Assembly: GCA_008107755.1 (NCBI GenBank)
Contig: VIRH01000085.1
Coordinates: forward strand, 62,001-126,000
Source: Rhodobacterales bacterium
Lineage (GTDB): Bacteria > Pseudomonadota > Alphaproteobacteria > Rhizobiales > Stappiaceae
Direction of reading: 5' to 3'
DNA: 64,000 nt
The translations under genes were made by a program, and so were the position numbers. The notes under the pieces are model-generated. The model was not told where the DNA came from and searched no databases. It saw nothing but the letters and a program-made list of their open reading frames with translations. Of the stretch, positions 62,118 through 64,000 are shown piece by piece. How positions within the stretch are numbered: position 1 is the first letter of the stretch; every line of letters begins with the position of its first letter.

Positions 62118-63584
62118 TCACCGATTTTCCAGCCGACGCACGAACCAGCGGATCAGCTGGTCCCAGACGGCGTCCTTGTCCGCGGCGTCTTCCACCCCGT
62201 GGTCGAGGTTGGGGTTGTCGTTGATTTCGATGACGACGACCCGGTCCTCGAAAACCTTCAGATCAACACCATAAAAGCCATCGCCGATCAGACGGGCCGC
62301 GCGCACGGCGATATCGACCACAGCCGGAGGTGCTTCCGACAGCGAGGCCGTTGAAAACCCGCCTTCCACGGACTTCCTGCCCGCCTCATGCCGAACGATC
62401 TGCCAGTGTTTCTTGGCCATCTGGTACTGGCAGGCAAACAGGGGCTCGCCGTCGAGAACGCCAATGCGCCAGTCGAAATCCGTCGGGCAGTATTCCTGCG
62501 CCAGAATGATCGCGCTCTCCTGGAAGAGTTCCTTCAATTTTTCCCGGATGGTTTCGGCGCCTGCGACGCGAAAGACGCCGCGGCTGAAGGACCCGTCGGG
62601 GATCTTGAGAACGACGGGAGAGCCAAGCTGGACCTCCAGATCGCCAGCTTCCCTGAGCGAGTTCAGGACGATCGTTTTGGGCGTCGCTATTCCATGGCTG
62701 TGGAGCAGCTCGGTCAGATAGACCTTGTTGGTGCAGCGGATCATCGACACCGGATCGTCGATCACCGGCATGCCTTCCTGCACGGCCCTGCGCGCAAACC
62801 GATAGGTGTGGTTGTCGATATTGGTCGTCTCGCGGATGAACAGCGCATCGTATTGCGCGAGCTTGTCCAGGTCGCCACGACCGATGGGCACGACCTCGAC
62901 GCCATGGCGGGCGGCAACGCGTGCCATGTGCTTCAGAGAGGCGATGCTTGAGGGCGGCAGGTCCTCGCGCGGGTCCGACAGCACCGCAAGCGAGTATTTC
63001 ATCAGGGCGCGCTGCTTGGGAGCCCGCCAGGGGCGGGTCGTATAGGTTTCGATCGCCCCGAGAAACCGGGATCGCTCGTCAGGCTCCAGATCGTTGACCG
63101 CAAGCACCCGGATGCGCTTGACGGTCCGCCACCCTCCCGGCTCCACCACGACCTCCAGAACAGGAGCCCGGAACCAGTCGAACAGAAGGCGCGAGAACGC
63201 CTCCAGGGCCGGATCGGCCACCTGTCCGAGGTAGACCAGAATGCGCGTTGCTCCGTCGGCATCGGCGCTTGCCATCTTGCGCAGACACCGGTTCAGGCGA
63301 TCTTCCAGTTCCGGCAGCGCATGCTGGTAAAGCTGCTTGCGTGACAGTTCGATCATGGTTTCGACACCGGGCACCACCCGGTGCTGCCGCGCCTCGGCCA
63401 GAAGCGACGCATAGTAGCCGGTCCCCTGATAGGCGTAGGACCGCGACAGGTTCAGAACCGTCGGCTTAGCGCCGGCAAAAAGCTTCGGATGCATGAGGTA
63501 TTCACGCACCGTCATCACCTTGTGCGGGGTATCGGTATTGGACAGATCTTTGAGATTGTCGACCAGAATGACCCAGGAAGACAT
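62118..63584 (-). CDS. RimK-like ATP-grasp ligase with N-terminal RLAN-type domain
   Basis: A 488-residue protein from ATG 63584 (MSSWVILVDNLKDLSN), with AAAGGA 11 bases upstream; an ATG four codons earlier overlaps the previous gene. The N-terminal half (about 1-270) matches the RLAN domain found on RimK-like proteins. The ATP-grasp half (about 280-480) has VVLKIPDGSFSRGVFRV, VLAQEYCPTDFDWRIGVLDGEPLFACQYQM and the metal-binding EINDNPNLDHG. RimK-type ligases add amino acids to a peptide or protein C-terminus; the target here is unknown. Its stop is 5 bases from the partner gene start on the transcript. Confidence 0.88.
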   Translation of the reverse strand: MSSWVILVDNLKDLSNTDTPHKVMTVREYLMHPKLFAGAKPTVLNLSRSYAYQGTGYYASLLAEARQHRVVPGVETMIELSRKQLYQHALPELEDRLNRCLRKMASADADGATRILVYLGQVADPALEAFSRLLFDWFRAPVLEVVVEPGGWRTVKRIRVLAVNDLEPDERSRFLGAIETYTTRPWRAPKQRALMKYSLAVLSDPREDLPPSSIASLKHMARVAARHGVEVVPIGRGDLDKLAQYDALFIRETTNIDNHTYRFARRAVQEGMPVIDDPVSMIRCTNKVYLTELLHSHGIATPKTIVLNSLREAGDLEVQLGSPVVLKIPDGSFSRGVFRVAGAETIREKLKELFQESAIILAQEYCPTDFDWRIGVLDGEPLFACQYQMAKKHWQIVRHEAGRKSVEGGFSTASLSEAPPAVVDIAVRAARLIGDGFYGVDLKVFEDRVVVIEINDNPNLDHGVEDAADKDAVWDQLIRWFVRRLENR

Positions 63585-63588
63585 GAGA

Positions 63589-64000
63589 TCAGGCATCCTT
63601 TCGTATCAGGATCTGCGCGCGAACGCCGCCGCGTCCCCAGCGGGCCATACGGTCGAATTCGGCAAAGGGGATCGGCAGGTTCGAGGCATCGGCGGCACTT
63701 TCGTGCCGTTCGTGCTCAAGCCATGGGTCGTGAACGATCAGGTGACGGTCATCGGAGTCGTGAACCAGCAGCCAGTGCGGCACCTTTTCGCCGAACATCC
63801 GGTAGCCGGAAATCAGGACGATGGCGAGCACGCCGGCACGGGTCTCACTCGCAAGGGATACAGCATCGAACGGCTGATCCGATCTGGAGACGCCCAGTTG
63901 TTCCGCTTCCGCGCGATACCCCTCCTGCACCAGCGTCAGCACCTTGCGCTTTTCCGGATCTCGCACGGAATTCACGAAGAGCGGCTCGTCCGGCGTCAGC
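63589..64000 (-). CDS. Peptidase C39-like protein, often GNAT-fused (partial; N-terminus off the right edge)
   Basis: The frame is open to the window end; visible residues run from LTPDEPLFVNSVRDPEKRK to FDRMARWGRGGVRAQILIRKDA. VPHWLLVHDSDDRHLIVHDPWLEHE contains the His and Asp expected from the papain-like C39 fold (catalytic Cys would lie off the edge). Family members beside RLAN/ATP-grasp genes often have an N-terminal GNAT acetyltransferase; whether that is so here cannot be seen. Stop TGA overlaps the beginning of the ATP-grasp gene region, so the two form one unit. Confidence 0.75.
   Translation of the reverse strand, partial: LTPDEPLFVNSVRDPEKRKVLTLVQEGYRAEAEQLGVSRSDQPFDAVSLASETRAGVLAIVLISGYRMFGEKVPHWLLVHDSDDRHLIVHDPWLEHERHESAADASNLPIPFAEFDRMARWGRGGVRAQILIRKDA

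Overview
The window is a high-GC chromosomal segment from an alphaproteobacterium, most likely a Hyphomicrobiales (rhizobial/Stappiaceae-like, e.g. Roseibium/Labrenzia) species. The evidence is the ribosomal and RNA-polymerase protein sequences, the fused str-rpo-S10 gene order with two tuf copies, the cyoABCD oxidase, and the NasT/NasS nitrate regulators. No insertion sequence, integrase, prophage or CRISPR array was seen. The left edge cuts rpsS and the right edge cuts a C39-peptidase-like gene.

Layout. (1) 1-22,268, minus strand: translation and transcription core. In transcription order it runs tRNA-Tyr, tRNA-Gly, tufB, tRNA-Trp, secE, nusG, rplK, rplA, (L10 leader) rplJ, rplL, rpoB, rpoC, a terminator, a small acidic unknown gene, a promoter, then rpsL, rpsG, fusA, tufA, rpsJ, rplC, rplD, rplW, rplB, rpsS. 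The two tuf genes encode the same protein and differ at about seven silent bases. (2) 22.3-26.3 kb: rlmB and tRNA-Thr on the plus strand; a small secreted unknown protein and a soluble PAS-PAS chemoreceptor on the minus strand. (3) 26.7-30.6 kb: cyoABCD quinol oxidase, minus strand. (4) 30.9-48.0 kb, minus strand: an assimilatory nitrate system. nasT-nasS (regulators) are followed by a sigma-54 promoter, a leader with a strong intrinsic terminator, then nrtA, nrtB, nrtCD, globin, nirB, nirD, nirC, a PP2C-kinase fusion, cynS, nasA and cysG. (5) 48.2-51.7 kb, plus strand: a three-gene phosphonate cluster (FAD oxidoreductase, phnX, formylglycine-type phosphonate monoester hydrolase/sulfatase). 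(6) 51.7-64 kb: serine protease, nadK, an Hpt protein, a DUF2336 protein, a lytic transglycosylase, nitroreductase plus flavin reductase, a secreted unknown, thrS, and an ATP-grasp/C39 gene pair.

How the nitrate genes fit together: NrtABCD imports nitrate (cyanate is a possible second substrate), NasA reduces it to nitrite, NirBD reduces nitrite to ammonium, CysG makes siroheme for NirB, NirC moves nitrite, CynS releases ammonia from cyanate, and the globin may protect against NO. A sigma-54 (nitrogen status) promoter, then NasT antitermination at the leader terminator (nitrate status, sensed by NasS), is the inferred two-step control. The most unusual parts are the phosphatase-kinase membrane protein inside this operon, the apparently leaderless nasT message, the asymmetric double ATPase NrtCD, and the phosphonate cluster with no phnW transaminase.
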